Shown: piece after piece, positions 8,584 through 18,691 of the stretch | Layout of the letters: every line of letters starts with the position of its first letter | Numbering within the stretch: position 1 is the stretch's first letter | NCBI GenBank assembly: GCA_029554865.1 | Contig: JAKPUX010000191.1 | Coordinates: 1-64,000 of the forward strand | Origin: a bacterium | GTDB taxonomy: Bacteria > Zhuqueibacterota > Zhuqueibacteria > Residuimicrobiales > Residuimicrobiaceae | Direction of reading: 5' to 3' | Length of the DNA: 64,000 nt | Position numbers and translations under genes: made by a program | The notes under the pieces: model-generated | What the model was told of the DNA's origin: nothing | Seen by the model: only the letters and a program-made list of their open reading frames with translations | The model's database searches: none

Positions 8584-9905
8584 TGAAAAAAATCGATCCC
8601 AACCTCCTCGCCATCGCCTTCACCGAGCACGACCTCTGCACCCGCTGCGGCACCTGCGCCGGGGCCTGCCCGGTCGGAGCGATCACCCTGGATGAAAACT
8701 TTTTCCCGGTGCTCAGTGCCGACGCCTGCACCGAGTGCGGACTCTGCGCCCGCGTCTGCCCCGGCGGCAGGGTCAACTTCCTCGACCTCACCGAACTCAC
8801 TTTCGGCCACCGCAATCCTGCGACCCGCTTCGACGGCCATGTCGTGGCCACCTACGTCGGTTATGCCGGCGATAAACAGCTGCGCCGCGGCGGCGCCGGC
8901 GGCGGGGTGATCACCGCCCTGATGTGGGACCTGCTCCAGCGCGGCCTCGTCGACGGCTGCATCGTCACCCGCATCAAACCGCAGCAGCCCTGGCTCGGGG
9001 AGGTACTGATTGCGCGCTCCCGGGAGGAGCTGCGCGCCAGCCAGCAGTCCAAGTATATCATCATTCCGGTCAACGAAATCCTCGCTGCGGTGCGCGACAC
9101 CCCGGGCCGGTTCGCCTTTGCCGGGCTGCCCTGCCAGGTGCACGGCTTGCGCCTGCTCTGCGCCGAATCCCCCGCCCTCAAGGAGAAGATCCGGGTGGTC
9201 ATCGGCCTATTTTGCGCCTCCTCCCTCGAGCCCTATGTCGCACGCGAAATGCTGACCTGCCGCGGCATCAAACCCGATCAGATCCGCGGCTTCGAGTTCC
9301 GCGGCGGGGCCTGGCCAGGGAAGATCCGCGCCACCCTGCGCGACGGACGGATCAAACAGCTCCACTATTCCAATTTCAAGGACGGGGCGATCAACTACCT
9401 CACCTATCTCTTCAGCCCGCCGCGCTGCCAGACCTGCATCGACGGCGCCGCCGAGTTCGCCGATATTTCGGTCAGCGACGCCTGGACACGGGACGAGTTC
9501 GGCAACTACTGCTTCGAATCCCATTCCAAGCTGCTGGCACGCACCCCGCGTGGGGTCGAGGTGATGAAAGAGGCCATCGCCTCAGGAGCCCTGGTGGCCA
9601 GCGATGTGACCGCCAACCGCGCCTACCAGACCCACAAGCTGCACACCCAGAAGAAGGGGCTGAACTCACCCCTGCGGGTGGGCCGCCTGCGCGGGGCCGG
9701 CAAGATTGCCCCCCTCTACGACCGGCCCGCGCCCGAGGCTTCCGCCCGCGAGGTTCTCGCCGAACGGATGGAGTCTGCCATCATGGCCCTGGGACGCGTG
9801 CGCTCCATCCGCCTCCCCCTCTTCAAGTTTCTCACATCGCGCTACGGCATCCTCTTTGTAAAGATCAGGCAATGGAGAAAAAGCCGGAAATACCGCCGCA
9901 AATAG
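8583..9905 (+). CDS. Coenzyme F420 hydrogenase/dehydrogenase beta subunit (FrhB)-like iron-sulfur protein
   Basis: Two N-terminal 4Fe-4S motifs (CTRCGTCAGACPVGA, CTECGLCARVCPGG), then RRGGAGGGVITALMWDLL and FAGLPCQVHGLRLLC typical of FrhB-family proteins. Confidence 0.87.
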   Translation: MKKIDPNLLAIAFTEHDLCTRCGTCAGACPVGAITLDENFFPVLSADACTECGLCARVCPGGRVNFLDLTELTFGHRNPATRFDGHVVATYVGYAGDKQLRRGGAGGGVITALMWDLLQRGLVDGCIVTRIKPQQPWLGEVLIARSREELRASQQSKYIIIPVNEILAAVRDTPGRFAFAGLPCQVHGLRLLCAESPALKEKIRVVIGLFCASSLEPYVAREMLTCRGIKPDQIRGFEFRGGAWPGKIRATLRDGRIKQLHYSNFKDGAINYLTYLFSPPRCQTCIDGAAEFADISVSDAWTRDEFGNYCFESHSKLLARTPRGVEVMKEAIASGALVASDVTANRAYQTHKLHTQKKGLNSPLRVGRLRGAGKIAPLYDRPAPEASAREVLAERMESAIMALGRVRSIRLPLFKFLTSRYGILFVKIRQWRKSRKYRRK

Positions 9906-9930
9906 CGGCCCATGACCGGGGAGGCCAGCT

Positions 9931-11775
9931 GTGAAATCCCCTTTCCGCCGGCTCATTCCGGTGGCCCTCTGGTTATTGCTCTTCTCCCCCCTCTCCCCTC
10001 CCGCGGCCGGGCAGACCGGCCAGGAGGAGGGGCAGCCCCTCAAGGAACTCCGCTTCGAGGGCAATGACCACTTTTCGGATGGCGAACTGCGCGAACAGCT
10101 CTTCCTGGTCGCACGCACCGGCCTGGCCCGCCTCCAGTTCTGGCGCAAGGGCCCGGTTTACCGCGAAAGCACGGTGCAGCGGGACCTGCGCGGGCTGCTG
10201 CGTTTTTATCAAAGGGAGGGGTTCATCCATGCCCGCATCGAGGCCGCCAGCTCGTTCATTTCCCCCTCCGCCGTGCGCCTCACCTACCAGATCAATGAGG
10301 GGACACGGGTCGCCATCGCCTCCGCCCAGGTCCGCCTGGCCGATTCGAGCCGGGCAGTGGTGGAGGTCTGGGAGAAGGCGAGGGTGAAGATGATCACCCA
10401 GAGCGGCTCGGGCTATAGCGACGCGGCCGTCCAGAACGATATGCGGAGCCTCAACACCCTCTTCGCCAACCAGGGCTACGCCTATGCCGAGACACGGGTG
10501 CAGCCCCGGCTGGAGGATCAGGACCGCATCGTCCAGCTCCTTTATGAGGTCGATCCCGGCCCCCGCTGCCTCTTCGGCCCGGTCACCATCCTTGGAGACA
10601 GCATCATCAGCCCGCGCACCATTGAAAAACAGATCGCCCTCCGACCCGGTCGGCCCTACAGCCAGAAAAACCTTGAAAAAAGCCAACGCCAGATCTACCA
10701 GCTCGGGGTATTTCAGTATGTCACCGTCAAGGCGATGCTCGATTCCATGGAAAATCCCCTCCTCCCCGTCGTCATTCAGGTCAAGGCCGCCCCGCCCTGG
10801 ACCATCAAGACCGGCATCGGCTACGGCATGGAGGAGCGGCTGCGCCTGCTGGTTGATATCCGCAAGCGCAGCTTCCTCGGCGGCGCCCGCAGGCTGGACC
10901 TCTATCTGAAGCACAGCAGCCTCGAACCCTATTCAATCGATCTCAGAATCACCCAGTTTGGCTTTCCGGCTCCCCAGACCAGCCTGCTCCTCAACCCCTT
11001 CTTCCTGCGTCAGCAGGAGCCAGGCTTCACCGTCGACCGCACGGGAGTCAACCTCGCCCATCAACAGCGCTTCGCCACCTATACCGACGGCTCTCTGCGC
11101 TATACCCTCGAGCAGGATTATCTCAAGGTGAGCGCCCTGACCCGGGAGCAGACCCTCGACAGCAGCCGCATCGCCCTCTATCACAAATCCTATTTCACCC
11201 TTGCCATGGCGCGGGACAACTCCCTCCCCCTCTTCTATCCGCGCAAGGGGCTCTATACCGCCGCCACCGTCACCTGGGCCGGAGTTGGATTCCAGAGCGA
11301 TTTCCATTTTCTCAGGCTGCTCGGGGAGGTGCGGCACTATCAGCGTGTGGGCCGCACCAGCGTCCTGGCGACGCGGATAAAGGCTGGTTCGCTGCGCCGG
11401 CTCGGGCCGGACCGCTTCACCCCCATCGAGGAGCGTTTTTTCACCGGCGGCGCCTCCTCGGTGCGAGGCTGGGGCCACAGCGAGATCGGTCCCAAGAACA
11501 GCGCCGGCCTTCCCATCGGGGGCAACAGCCTGCTTGAACTGGGGGTCGAACTGCGCCGGGAGTGGGCCGGGCCCATCTCCGGCGCCCTCTTTTTCGATGC
11601 GGGCAATGTCTGGCCGCGGCTGCACGGCCACAACCTCGGGGATCTCTGCACCGCCGCAGGCGCCGGGCTGCGCTATCGCACGCCCATCGGACCGATCCGG
11701 CTCGATTTCGGTTGGCCCCTCAATCGCAGCGGCAAGGGCGTCCAGTTCCATCTCAGCGTCGGTCAGGCCTTTTAG
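9931..11775 (+). CDS. tamA: BamA/TamA-family outer-membrane assembly protein (POTRA repeats plus Omp85 barrel)
   Basis: POTRA-like LKELRFEGNDHFSDGELREQL, barrel motif GGASSVRGWGHSEIGP, C-terminal VQFHLSVGQAF; immediately upstream of a TamB-like gene. Confidence 0.87.
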   Translation: MKSPFRRLIPVALWLLLFSPLSPPAAGQTGQEEGQPLKELRFEGNDHFSDGELREQLFLVARTGLARLQFWRKGPVYRESTVQRDLRGLLRFYQREGFIHARIEAASSFISPSAVRLTYQINEGTRVAIASAQVRLADSSRAVVEVWEKARVKMITQSGSGYSDAAVQNDMRSLNTLFANQGYAYAETRVQPRLEDQDRIVQLLYEVDPGPRCLFGPVTILGDSIISPRTIEKQIALRPGRPYSQKNLEKSQRQIYQLGVFQYVTVKAMLDSMENPLLPVVIQVKAAPPWTIKTGIGYGMEERLRLLVDIRKRSFLGGARRLDLYLKHSSLEPYSIDLRITQFGFPAPQTSLLLNPFFLRQQEPGFTVDRTGVNLAHQQRFATYTDGSLRYTLEQDYLKVSALTREQTLDSSRIALYHKSYFTLAMARDNSLPLFYPRKGLYTAATVTWAGVGFQSDFHFLRLLGEVRHYQRVGRTSVLATRIKAGSLRRLGPDRFTPIEERFFTGGASSVRGWGHSEIGPKNSAGLPIGGNSLLELGVELRREWAGPISGALFFDAGNVWPRLHGHNLGDLCTAAGAGLRYRTPIGPIRLDFGWPLNRSGKGVQFHLSVGQAF

Positions 11776-11784
11776 GAAAATGTC

Positions 11785-14700
11785 ATGCGCCGTTTCCTCA
11801 AAATAACCGCAATCCTGCTCATGCTGGCCCTGGCCGCCGGCCTCGTTGCCCTGGGCATCCTCTATCAGAGCGGCGACCTCCACCGCCGCGCCCGGGAGGC
11901 CGTTGTTAAACTGGCCACCGGGGCGTTCGACGGTGAAATCGAGTTCGGCCGCATCAGCGGCTCCCTGCTGCAAACCCTGCAGATCGAGGATCTCCGCCTC
12001 TTCAGGGGGGCCGATACCCTCCTGCAGGTCGACACCCTGCGCTGCCGCTGGCGCCCCATCAGCCTGCTCTGGGGTCACCTCACCCTGCACCGCGTCGAGT
12101 TCATTGGCACGCGCATCGCAGTGCATCAAGCGGGCGACGGGAGCTGGAACTACGAGCGCTATCTCAGGAATGCGGGCGAGCCCTCCGGCCGGGAGTGGAC
12201 CCTGCAGCTCAAATCCCTCCGCCTCCGCGACACCGCCGTGCGGGTGCAGCCCGCCGGCGACAGCCCCGCCCCGGTTGTCCTCCGCATCCCGAATCTCGCC
12301 GCCGGCGCCCGCCTCTCGCCCGCAGGTTGGCGGATTGGGCTCGAAGAGGCGGAGGTCTCTCTCCCCTCTTACGGTATCAGGATTACCCGAGTGCAGGCTA
12401 AAGCTGCGGGCAACGAGCGCGGCCTTGTTTTGGACCTCTCGCACCTTGAAACCACCGCCTCCCGCATCAAGGGCAGCCTTGAGGCCGCATTCGGACCCGG
12501 CGCCCCCGTGACCATCACCCTGCACGCTGATTCTCTCGCCGCCGCTGATATCGCCCCACTGACCGGATGGTCACCCCCCTTCGCCAGGATGGGGATTGAG
12601 ATACGCGCTGCGGGCTATCGCGATTCCATCGCTGTCGAAGTGAAGGCCGGTGCTCCCGAGGGGAACGCGGAGTTGAAGGGCTGGTTGAAACCGGCGGAAG
12701 CCGCTGCCGGCCGGTTGATCCTTGCCGGAGTGCAAACCGCAGCACTGCTGGGGAGGTCGGGAGAGCTCCGCGCTGTCGTCGACTTCGCCGGCAGCGGCTT
12801 CAACCCGGCGGAGGCGCAGTGGCAGGCCAGGGGCAGGATGCACCATTCCCTTCTGGACACCCTCGCTCTCGGGGAGATCGGCTTTGATGCGCACCTCGCC
12901 GGCAGCACCCTCTCCCTGCTCGCCGATGCCCCGGCCGGGCACGGCCGGATCAGGGCCTCCGGCCGGCTCCGGCTGGAGCAGGATCCCCAGTATGACCTGC
13001 ACCTCACCACCGAAGGGGTGAATCTGGCCGACTGGAGCGAGCGCCCCGGCCTGGCGAGCAGCCTCAACCTCGATCTCCACCTTGAAGGCCGTGGCCTCAA
13101 CGGCGCCGGAGCCCGCGCCTCGGCCCGCCTCGCCGGCCACCCCTCCGTCATCGCCGGCTTTGTTGTCGACAGCCTCTATGCCGCCGGCTGGATCAAGCCC
13201 GCCGGCATCGAACTCGATACCCTCCAGCTCACCGCCCCGGGCCTGAAGGCGGAGGGCAGGGGCAGCTGGAGCACGGATGGCCCCCTCAGCGCCGGCCTGA
13301 CCCTCACCCTCACAGAACACACCAGCCTCCCGGAATGGCTCGGCGCCGATTCGATGCGCCTCAATGGCACCGTGCTGGCCGCCCTCTCCGGGACGACCGA
13401 TTCCCTCGCCCTCAGCGCCACCGCCCGCCTGCGTGAGAGCGCCTACGAGGCCTTCCGGATCGGGAAAATCACCGCCGACCTCGACGGGCTCTGGAACGGC
13501 CGCCCCCAGGCTGCGCTACGGCTCTCCGCCGCCTCCCTGCACAGCGGCGAAAGCGCCCTGGCCGACTCTTTCTACGTCGACGGCCGCTACGACGATGGGC
13601 TCATCAGCGCCGAGAGCGCGATTACCTTGACCAACAGCCTCAGCGCACGCATCGTCCTCCAGGCCGCCCGAGGAGATTCCCTCTGGGAGTTCAAGGTGCC
13701 CGGACTGGAACTCCGGGAACACAGCGGCCTCTGGCGCCTGGACGAGGCCACTCCTAAACTCACCCTCGGCGACAGGAGCCTGGCCCTCGCCGGCCTGACC
13801 CTCCGCCGCGGAGAGGAACGCATCGAGCTCGGCGGCACCCTTAGCCTTGATGACAGCCTCGACTTTATTCTTAACCTCGAGAAGATGGATTTGCAGCGCT
13901 GGAGCAGCCTCTTGCCCGGTCTGCCCGCCCTGAGCGGCGCCCTCAATATCCATTCCACGCTCCAGGGCACCGCCTCCTGCCCCCGCATCGTCACCACCAT
14001 CCGGGCCGAAGCGCTCAAGGTGGCCGGGCTGCCCCTGGCCACCCTCCAGTTCAGCAGCCTTTTCGAGGACAGCCTGCTGATCTGGGACGGTACCCTCACC
14101 CAGAGCGCCAGCAACACCCTGCTCTTCAGCGGCCTCCTCCCCCTGCGCCTGCGCTGGCCCCTGCCGCAGATCCTGATCGCTGACACGGATTCGATCGATA
14201 TCGCCGTTCGCACACGGGAACTGCAGTCCGGCCTCCTCTCCGCCTTTCTGCCCGGTATCGATCTGCGCGGCACCCTCAGCGGCGATCTCCTCCTCACCCA
14301 TACCTGGAAAGAGCCGCGGCCCGGCGGCTACCTGGAACTGCGCAACGGCTCCTTCATCGCCCCCTATCTCGGCAGACCCTACGCACCCATCACCGCCCGC
14401 ATCGAGCTTGAACCCGACAGGATCGTGCTCAGCCGCCTGAATGCCACCGGCGGCGAGGGCCGCCTACAGGGCGATGGCTTTTGGCGCTTCGACCTCACTG
14501 ACAAGGGTCTGGAGTTCGGGGAGATGCTGCTGCGCCTCAAGAGCGACCGCTTCACCGCCGCCGATGGCCCCGAGATTACCCTCGTCCTCGACGGCACCGT
14601 GGAGCTCTCCGGCCTCCCGGCCGGGCCGCTGTTCAACGGCGCCCTGCGCATCGAACGGTCCCGCATCGACCTGCCCGCCTTCACCGAATCCCCCTCCACC

Positions 14701-15573
14701 CTGATGCAGGCGGACCTTCCCCTGCTCATGGTCACTCGCGGCGACACCGCCAGCCAGAGCTATGACCGCAAAATCCTCCAGCCGGCCTGGCTGCCCCTCG
14801 TCGAACGCTTGCGCGGCTCGATCCGCCTTGACATCCCCCGTAACACCTGGCTGCGCAGCCCGGAGATGAACATCGAGATCTCCGGCAAACTCGACCTCGC
14901 CAAGGAGGGCGAACAGTTCGGCCTCTTCGGCTCCATCGAGATCGTCCGCGGCAACTATGACCTCTTCAGCCGCCGCTTCGACATCAAGGAGGGCCGTCTC
15001 ACCTTCGCCGGCGGGGACAATCTGCCGGAGATGACCCTGCAGGCGGACCACCTCTTCCGCTCACAGGACAAAAGCAAACACACCCTCAGCCTCACCGCCT
15101 CGGGCGAGCTGCGCAAGCCGCTCCTCAGCTTCACCCTTGATGACCAGCCTATTGCCGAGAGCGACGCGGTCTCCTATCTCGCCTTCGGGCGCAGCTTCGC
15201 CGATCTCACCCACGGCGAGAGGAACGACCTGGTAGCCTCGCAGCTGCAGATCAGCGGCGACGCCTTCAGGCAGATGCTCGCCGGACAGATCGCCGGGGAG
15301 GTGACCCGCTCCCTCCAGCAGACCCTCGACCTGGATGTGATCGAATTCAGGGGCGACCAGAACTGGCGGCAGTCGACGGTGGTCGTCGGCAAATACCTGA
15401 CCAACGACCTTTTCATCAGCTACGAACGCCAGCTCAATTTCAAGCGCACCAGCGAGGTGGCGCCCGAACAGGTGACCCTGGAATACGAGATCATCCCCTC
15501 CCTTTTTCTCCAGGCCACGCGCGGAGATGAAAACAGTACGGGAATCGATCTGATTTACAAGTGGGAAAAATAG
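11785..15573 (+). CDS. tamB: Translocation/assembly module TamB-like protein (1262 aa)
   Basis: N-terminal TM/AsmA-like start, long repetitive beta-rich body, C-terminal DUF490-like region (RGNYDLFSRRFDIKEGRLTFAGG, SDAVSYLAFGRSF, YLTNDLFISYERQLNF). Confidence 0.88.
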   Translation: MRRFLKITAILLMLALAAGLVALGILYQSGDLHRRAREAVVKLATGAFDGEIEFGRISGSLLQTLQIEDLRLFRGADTLLQVDTLRCRWRPISLLWGHLTLHRVEFIGTRIAVHQAGDGSWNYERYLRNAGEPSGREWTLQLKSLRLRDTAVRVQPAGDSPAPVVLRIPNLAAGARLSPAGWRIGLEEAEVSLPSYGIRITRVQAKAAGNERGLVLDLSHLETTASRIKGSLEAAFGPGAPVTITLHADSLAAADIAPLTGWSPPFARMGIEIRAAGYRDSIAVEVKAGAPEGNAELKGWLKPAEAAAGRLILAGVQTAALLGRSGELRAVVDFAGSGFNPAEAQWQARGRMHHSLLDTLALGEIGFDAHLAGSTLSLLADAPAGHGRIRASGRLRLEQDPQYDLHLTTEGVNLADWSERPGLASSLNLDLHLEGRGLNGAGARASARLAGHPSVIAGFVVDSLYAAGWIKPAGIELDTLQLTAPGLKAEGRGSWSTDGPLSAGLTLTLTEHTSLPEWLGADSMRLNGTVLAALSGTTDSLALSATARLRESAYEAFRIGKITADLDGLWNGRPQAALRLSAASLHSGESALADSFYVDGRYDDGLISAESAITLTNSLSARIVLQAARGDSLWEFKVPGLELREHSGLWRLDEATPKLTLGDRSLALAGLTLRRGEERIELGGTLSLDDSLDFILNLEKMDLQRWSSLLPGLPALSGALNIHSTLQGTASCPRIVTTIRAEALKVAGLPLATLQFSSLFEDSLLIWDGTLTQSASNTLLFSGLLPLRLRWPLPQILIADTDSIDIAVRTRELQSGLLSAFLPGIDLRGTLSGDLLLTHTWKEPRPGGYLELRNGSFIAPYLGRPYAPITARIELEPDRIVLSRLNATGGEGRLQGDGFWRFDLTDKGLEFGEMLLRLKSDRFTAADGPEITLVLDGTVELSGLPAGPLFNGALRIERSRIDLPAFTESPSTLMQADLPLLMVTRGDTASQSYDRKILQPAWLPLVERLRGSIRLDIPRNTWLRSPEMNIEISGKLDLAKEGEQFGLFGSIEIVRGNYDLFSRRFDIKEGRLTFAGGDNLPEMTLQADHLFRSQDKSKHTLSLTASGELRKPLLSFTLDDQPIAESDAVSYLAFGRSFADLTHGERNDLVASQLQISGDAFRQMLAGQIAGEVTRSLQQTLDLDVIEFRGDQNWRQSTVVVGKYLTNDLFISYERQLNFKRTSEVAPEQVTLEYEIIPSLFLQATRGDENSTGIDLIYKWEK

Positions 15574-15627
15574 AAAAACAGGGGAAGGCCTGCAGCCGTA
15601 AAAGGACGGGGCCGCAGGGGGAAGGGG

Positions 15628-16455
15628 CTAATCGGCGTCAGGCAGGAAAAGAGCCATCTGCAGCCTGGTGGGGATGGCCCGATAGATCGCCTTGGCGTCC
15701 TCGCGGCTGACCACCACCTCTATCCACAGCTTGTGATCGGGCAAATTCTTGCGCTTCAGATTCCGGATCGTCGTCCGGGCCTCCGCAAAAATCCTCTCCA
15801 TATCAAAGGCGAATTTTTTCTTGAACTCACTGCTGCTGCTCGGCGGCTGCTCCTGCTCGATGCGAACCGTGAGGTTGCGGTTGAACTCCAGGGTGAAATG
15901 GACATCGTTGTTCTCGATCGGGATCTCCTGGCCGGCCATGGCCTCAGCCTCGATGGTGTCCTTGGGGGCATCCATGATGCGGATGGGGGCCTTGGGAATG
16001 GTGGCGGACTCGCTCAGGAGCTGGAAGGGGGGGTAGAGCCAGGTGTGGAGTGAGTCGAGCCGGGCGACGTGGGGGATGGCCTGGCTCATGCGGAAGGAGC
16101 TGACCCGGCACTTGCGCACAGGCACCCCCTTGATGAGCAGATTGACCAGGCTGTCGCGCAGATTGATGGCCAGCATGACCGAATCCTTTTTGGCCAGATC
16201 AAGGAGAAGATTGGCATAGGTCTCCTCGAGCCGGAGGGCATCCATCTGCTCCGCCATCTCGCGCGTGGGCGCCGCCCCGCCGCTGCCGCCCGCGGCGGCG
16301 CGCATATTGCGCATCCGCAGGGAGGTGGAATCGACCACCTTTTGCACCGGCAGGATCACCAGCGGCACGGCGACAATGAGCACCGGCAGCACAAAGGCGA
16401 AGATAAAGACCAGCTGCGCGGGCAGGCGATTCTTGAAAAAGGGCAGCAGATTCAA
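15628..16455 (-). CDS. Hypothetical single-pass membrane protein, same orientation and probable transcript as the two L,D-transpeptidases
   Basis: ORF with TM LVFIFAFVLPVLIVAVPLVIL and charged extracytoplasmic region; short gap to the upstream gene. Confidence 0.65.
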   Translation of the reverse strand: MNLLPFFKNRLPAQLVFIFAFVLPVLIVAVPLVILPVQKVVDSTSLRMRNMRAAAGGSGGAAPTREMAEQMDALRLEETYANLLLDLAKKDSVMLAINLRDSLVNLLIKGVPVRKCRVSSFRMSQAIPHVARLDSLHTWLYPPFQLLSESATIPKAPIRIMDAPKDTIEAEAMAGQEIPIENNDVHFTLEFNRNLTVRIEQEQPPSSSSEFKKKFAFDMERIFAEARTTIRNLKRKNLPDHKLWIEVVVSREDAKAIYRAIPTRLQMALFLPDAD

Positions 16456-16488
16456 GGATGAACTCTCTCCAATGGGACAGAAAGCGAC

Positions 16489-17289
16489 TTAGTAAATGAA
16501 CACCTTCGAACCGGTATTCATATTTTTGGCGACCACCTCGAGATCCTCATCCCCCAGACGAACACAGCCGTGGGTGACCGGCATGCCAAGAAAGCGTTTG
16601 TAAAGGGTGCCGTGGATGAGATAGCCGTCGCCAAGGGCGAGGGCATAGTCGCCCAGCACTCCAGACTCGTAGCGCAGGGGGGAGTCCCGCGGCGGGATCG
16701 GCCGCCCCTCCTCGACAAAGGCCCAGTCCGGCATGTACCAGACCGGCTTGCGCATCTTGTTGAGCACCCGGAACTGGCCGCGCGGGGTGCGGAAGATCCA
16801 CTGCTTGTTGCGGCTGGCGCGCAGCAGGACGTAGCTGCCGGTGGAACAGACCCCCTTGTGCAGCAGCTGGTCATCCTGCATGAGAAAGATCTGGTTGCCC
16901 GAGGTGTCGATGACCAGCCAGGGCTCCCTGGGGATCAAGGCTGCGATCTTTTTCTGTTTGGCCTGCACGGTCCGGGCCGCTTTCGCCAGTTCTTTCTCGT
17001 AGAGCTGCATATCGGCGCTGGCGTCGACGCGGACAAAGTTCTCCCTGGGCGCGAGGCGGAAGAGGGCATCGCGCAAATCCGGGGCATAGATGAAGACAAA
17101 AAAGGCAGCCAGGAGGCCGAACAAAAGGCCGAAAAATAGGGCCGAACCGATCTTCTTCTCGGTCTTTTCGGGCTCATAATCGTCGAAGGAGAGATCGGGT
17201 TCCTGCCTGGAGCTCTCCCTGGTCTGCGGACGGAAATCCTTGCGAACTGTGCGTTTCATAGTGCCTGTAAAAGGGACGTTAACCTGCAA
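16489..17289 (-). CDS. Membrane-anchored L,D-transpeptidase (YkuD domain)
   Basis: YkuD catalytic region YLIHGTLYKRFLGMPVTHGCVRLGDEDLEVV; TM segment IGSALFFGLLFGLLAAFFVFIYA. Confidence 0.9.
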   Translation of the reverse strand: MQVNVPFTGTMKRTVRKDFRPQTRESSRQEPDLSFDDYEPEKTEKKIGSALFFGLLFGLLAAFFVFIYAPDLRDALFRLAPRENFVRVDASADMQLYEKELAKAARTVQAKQKKIAALIPREPWLVIDTSGNQIFLMQDDQLLHKGVCSTGSYVLLRASRNKQWIFRTPRGQFRVLNKMRKPVWYMPDWAFVEEGRPIPPRDSPLRYESGVLGDYALALGDGYLIHGTLYKRFLGMPVTHGCVRLGDEDLEVVAKNMNTGSKVFIY

Positions 17290-17312
17290 CCGGCGCCCCC
17301 GCTGGTGCCGGG

Positions 17313-18509
17313 TTATTTGGCCGTGTTCTGCCCTTTGCCGTCGGGTGCCGCGCTGTTTTCACTGTAGGCGGTGCTGATACCCCGCAGCGAGCCGACGATG
17401 GTGACCGGGGTCCCCTCGCCCACCATGCTGTACAGGGTATCCATATCGCGATTGCGCAGGGCGACGCAGCCCGCCGTCCAGTTGGCGCCCTTGCCCCCGT
17501 CACCGTGGACCTCGATGAGGCCGCCGATGCCGGCGTTACGAGCAATATCGCCACGCGCCTGCGCCGCGCGGAACTGGGCCACATCCTCGGCATTGGGATA
17601 GTTGATCTCCAGGGCCTTGTAATAGGCGGTGCGATGCCCCGATTTCTTGCGCTTGACGTGGTATAACCCCTCCGGGGTCGCCCCGTCGCCGCGCTGCCGC
17701 TTGTGCCCCAGCCAGTTCGGCCCGAGCTCGACGGGAAACTCCGCCGTTTTGACGCCGTTGCGGTAGACATGACAGCGATGGGCCAGCTTGTCCACGATGA
17801 TCACCGGCTCGTTCTTCTCGGCCGACCAGCGGATGGTCTGCTGCACCCATTTGCGCCATTTGGGGGCGTTGACAAAATAGCCGTTGAGGATCTGCGTCAC
17901 CTCATCCCCGGCGCTGCCGATCTTTTTGGAGGCGATCTGATAGCGGGCGACGGCGCGGCGAAAATCCCCGCGCTTGAAGGCCTCTTCACTCTCATAGATG
18001 GCCAGTTCGCTGAAGGCGATCTGCTGGCGCACCTGACCCTCCATCGGCATATCCGCAAACTGGCTGCGGATATCGGCGATCCGCTTCTTGGTCAGATTGA
18101 TGCCGGTCGCCGCTACCCAGCGCAGGCTGTCGCGCAGGGTCACTGAACGCATTGCCGCATATTCAGCCATGTCGCTCGCCTTTTGCGCCATGGTCTCGAC
18201 GCGGCTGAAATTGCGGTGATACATCCAGCGCTGATTCTCCGAAGCCCACATCAGGCGGGACTGCTCCAAATAATGTTCGGCCATGCGCAGTTGGTCCGGG
18301 GCATAGACAGCGGCCTGGAGCTGGCGGGCCCGGGCGACATCCCTGCGCGCCTCATCGAAGCGGGCCACCGGCGGCTTGTTGGAAAACTGCACGATCAGAC
18401 TGATGGTGCCCAGGACGAGCGCCAGGACAAGATTGATGATCAGAAACCAGTTTTTTTCGGGCGGGGCAGGCTTGGCTGGTTTGGCGTAACGGTTATACTC
18501 GTACAGCAT
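17313..18509 (-). CDS. Membrane-anchored L,D-transpeptidase (YkuD domain) with N-terminal helical (DUF4398-like?) module
   Basis: YkuD catalytic region GGLIEVHGDGGKGANWTAGCVALRNRDMDTLYSMV; TM FLIINLVLALVLGTISLIV; helical region RFDEARRDVARARQLQAAVYAPDQLRMAEHYLEQSRLMW. Confidence 0.88.
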   Translation of the reverse strand: MLYEYNRYAKPAKPAPPEKNWFLIINLVLALVLGTISLIVQFSNKPPVARFDEARRDVARARQLQAAVYAPDQLRMAEHYLEQSRLMWASENQRWMYHRNFSRVETMAQKASDMAEYAAMRSVTLRDSLRWVAATGINLTKKRIADIRSQFADMPMEGQVRQQIAFSELAIYESEEAFKRGDFRRAVARYQIASKKIGSAGDEVTQILNGYFVNAPKWRKWVQQTIRWSAEKNEPVIIVDKLAHRCHVYRNGVKTAEFPVELGPNWLGHKRQRGDGATPEGLYHVKRKKSGHRTAYYKALEINYPNAEDVAQFRAAQARGDIARNAGIGGLIEVHGDGGKGANWTAGCVALRNRDMDTLYSMVGEGTPVTIVGSLRGISTAYSENSAAPDGKGQNTAK

Positions 18510-18620
18510 GCTTCACTCAATTAATGCCAGAATACCAGAAAATCGGGGCCAGCGAAAGGAAGTCAGAGACGCATCCACCGCTTGGGTCAAAGAACAACCC
18601 CGGCACGGATTGAAAACAGA

Positions 18621-18662
18621 AAACCTCAGCCCGCGAAGCGCTGCTTGCACGGACTGAGGTTT
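18621..18662 (-). terminator. Rho-independent terminator of the lipoprotein gene
   Basis: Minus strand AAACCTCAGtCCGtGCAAGCAGCGCTTCGCGGgCTGAGGTTTTCTGTTTT: 9-bp outer stem plus U-rich tail. Confidence 0.75.
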
Positions 18663-18691
18663 GTAATCAACACTCAGTGGAGAGTGAAGGA

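Noticed and set aside
10933-12525. 530-aa minus-strand ORF across tamA/tamB
   Set aside because: Crosses the tamA-tamB junction; no recognisable motifs.
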